A stretch of 5,875 nt of DNA from JAIYCX01 sp044351785 (GTDB lineage: Bacteria; Bdellovibrionota_C; UBA2361; SZUA-149; DAOLCO01), in contig JBILFC010000199.1 in the NCBI GenBank assembly GCA_044351785.1, positions 1-5,875 on the forward strand. The letters run 5' to 3'. Positions 5,011-5,875 of this stretch are shown here, one piece after another; position 1 is the stretch's first letter, and each line of letters begins with the position of its first letter. A program made the translations under genes and the position numbers. Under the pieces are notes generated by a model. The model was not told where the DNA came from, did no database searches, and saw only the letters and a program-made list of their open reading frames with translations.

Positions 5011-5875
5011 ATGTTTGAGATATTACAGATTTTAACTTTAGTTGCTTTTTGTTTCTGTCTACTGATTCATATACAAAATACTTCAATCAGAATTATTGCG
5101 ATATTTAGTTCAATTTTTTTCTTGGGTTTTCAATTGCAGTCTTTGGTCTTAAGTGGAACCTTGGTAGATTTTAGATTTTATCAACATTTTACTTGGAATG
5201 CGATTTCTGCGGGCAGTACCGTATATGCATACAAGACATTGTATGTTCTTTTGATCGTTGGTTTTCTCGGATTCTTATTACATAAAACTACCAAGATGAA
5301 ATTTGTAAAGAAAGTAAAGCCAATTGTAAGCGCTTTGATATCTTGCTTTTCGATAGTAGTAATGAGTCATGAAAAAGGAGTGTTATATAATTTAAATGAT
5401 ATTATTACTTTAAGTAGAGCTACGGTAAGTGAAGACTTTAGTGGTTCAATAAAGAGTATTTCTGCTAACGAGGTAGAATACATTCAAGGCTCTGAATTAA
5501 AGATAGATAAATTTGTAATAAAAGGAGAAGAGAGAGCTAAGCCAAAAAATATCCTAGTAATCTCAATGGAGTCTTTAGAAAAAGATTTTTTAGGTGATAA
5601 ACTAGCACATCTAACTCCAAACTTAAGAAAGCTTAAGAAGGAAATGAGCTATTTCGATATGAAGCCGGCTGAAGGCAGTGAGTGGACAGTTGGGGCGATA
5701 TATACTGTCTTGACTGGATTCCCATGTATTTTTAAGAATCCAAGTAATCAAATTTTTCAAGGAGTAAAGGAAAGTAAGATAATAGGTTTAGGTCATGTGC
5801 TTGAAGAAGCTGGTTATGATCTTAGTTTTGCTTTAGCTGGGGCAGATTTTGGAGGGATTCGGAGTATCCTTACGT
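5011..5875 (+). CDS. LtaS/OpgB-type membrane phosphoglycerol transferase (sulfatase fold), C-terminally cut
   Basis: The frame is open from an ATG at 5011 to the window end, giving 288 residues without a stop. Hydrophobic helices lie at about 5-21, 27-47, 76-91 and 104-119, followed by an extracytoplasmic domain that begins near residue 175. That domain opens with NILVISMESLE (180-190), LTPNLRKL (201-208) and GSEWTVGAIYTVLTGFPC (222-239). These are signature segments of the LTA synthase/OpgB branch of the alkaline phosphatase superfamily: E187 fits the metal-binding Glu and T226 the nucleophilic Thr. GYDLSFALAGADFGG (268-282) continues the family pattern. Enzymes of this family move phosphoglycerol from phosphatidylglycerol onto an envelope polymer or periplasmic glucan. 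In a Gram-negative cell an OpgB-like role is more likely than true lipoteichoic acid synthesis, but substrate cannot be read from this fragment. An in-frame TAA at 4987-4989 limits upstream extension, and no Shine-Dalgarno sequence precedes the ATG. Confidence 0.85.
   Translation, partial: MFEILQILTLVAFCFCLLIHIQNTSIRIIAIFSSIFFLGFQLQSLVLSGTLVDFRFYQHFTWNAISAGSTVYAYKTLYVLLIVGFLGFLLHKTTKMKFVKKVKPIVSALISCFSIVVMSHEKGVLYNLNDIITLSRATVSEDFSGSIKSISANEVEYIQGSELKIDKFVIKGEERAKPKNILVISMESLEKDFLGDKLAHLTPNLRKLKKEMSYFDMKPAEGSEWTVGAIYTVLTGFPCIFKNPSNQIFQGVKESKIIGLGHVLEEAGYDLSFALAGADFGGIRSILT

Noticed and set aside
1..5875. KOPS-type FtsK orienting motif (GGGNAGGG)
   Set aside because: I scanned both strands by eye and found no exact copy; one short window without it says nothing about the genome.

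Overview
The window is AT-rich and carries three complete chromosomal-type protein genes, one complete very acidic small gene, and two genes cut by the window edges. A Gram-negative cell envelope is suggested by a lipoprotein signal without a +2 Asp, by exported proteins and by an OpgB-like phosphoglycerol transferase. My best guess is a low-GC predatory or marine bacterium of the Bdellovibrionota (Bacteriovorax/Halobacteriovorax-like). This rests on base composition, protein style and gene mix, not on a diagnostic marker, so treat it as tentative.

Layout. Bases 1-184 (minus) hold the N-terminus of a secreted protein with a signal peptide and a segment resembling the start of a subtilase propeptide. 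A divergent intergenic region (185-435) contains a promoter candidate for that gene and a 17-base palindrome touching its -35 element. It also holds a 23-base segment that mimics the 3' end of a tRNA but has no matching 5' half. A small single-pass membrane protein of unknown function (436-846, plus) converges on a minus-strand gene (910-1266) for a protein with a nearly pure Asp/Glu tail. The two share a bidirectional intrinsic terminator. A second divergent region (1267-1498) has A-tracts and an extended -10 promoter. It is followed by a predicted outer-membrane lipoprotein (1499-2206) and then ftsK (2269-4890), probably co-transcribed with the lipoprotein gene across a 62-base gap. After a hairpin-rich 120-base gap, a membrane-anchored sulfatase-fold phosphoglycerol transferase (LtaS/OpgB family) starts at 5011 and runs off the right edge.

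How the genes relate. FtsK is the septal DNA translocase that completes chromosome segregation at division. The lipoprotein upstream and the phosphoglycerol transferase downstream are envelope proteins, so this is a division/envelope neighbourhood, but nothing in the sequence links them functionally beyond position. There is no rRNA gene, intact tRNA, CRISPR array, insertion sequence or recognisable defence system. I do not see a convincing new multi-gene system. The more unusual points are the acidic-tail protein with its DNA-level repeats, an enlarged loop in the FtsK motor domain, and the palindrome over the promoter of the secreted protein.
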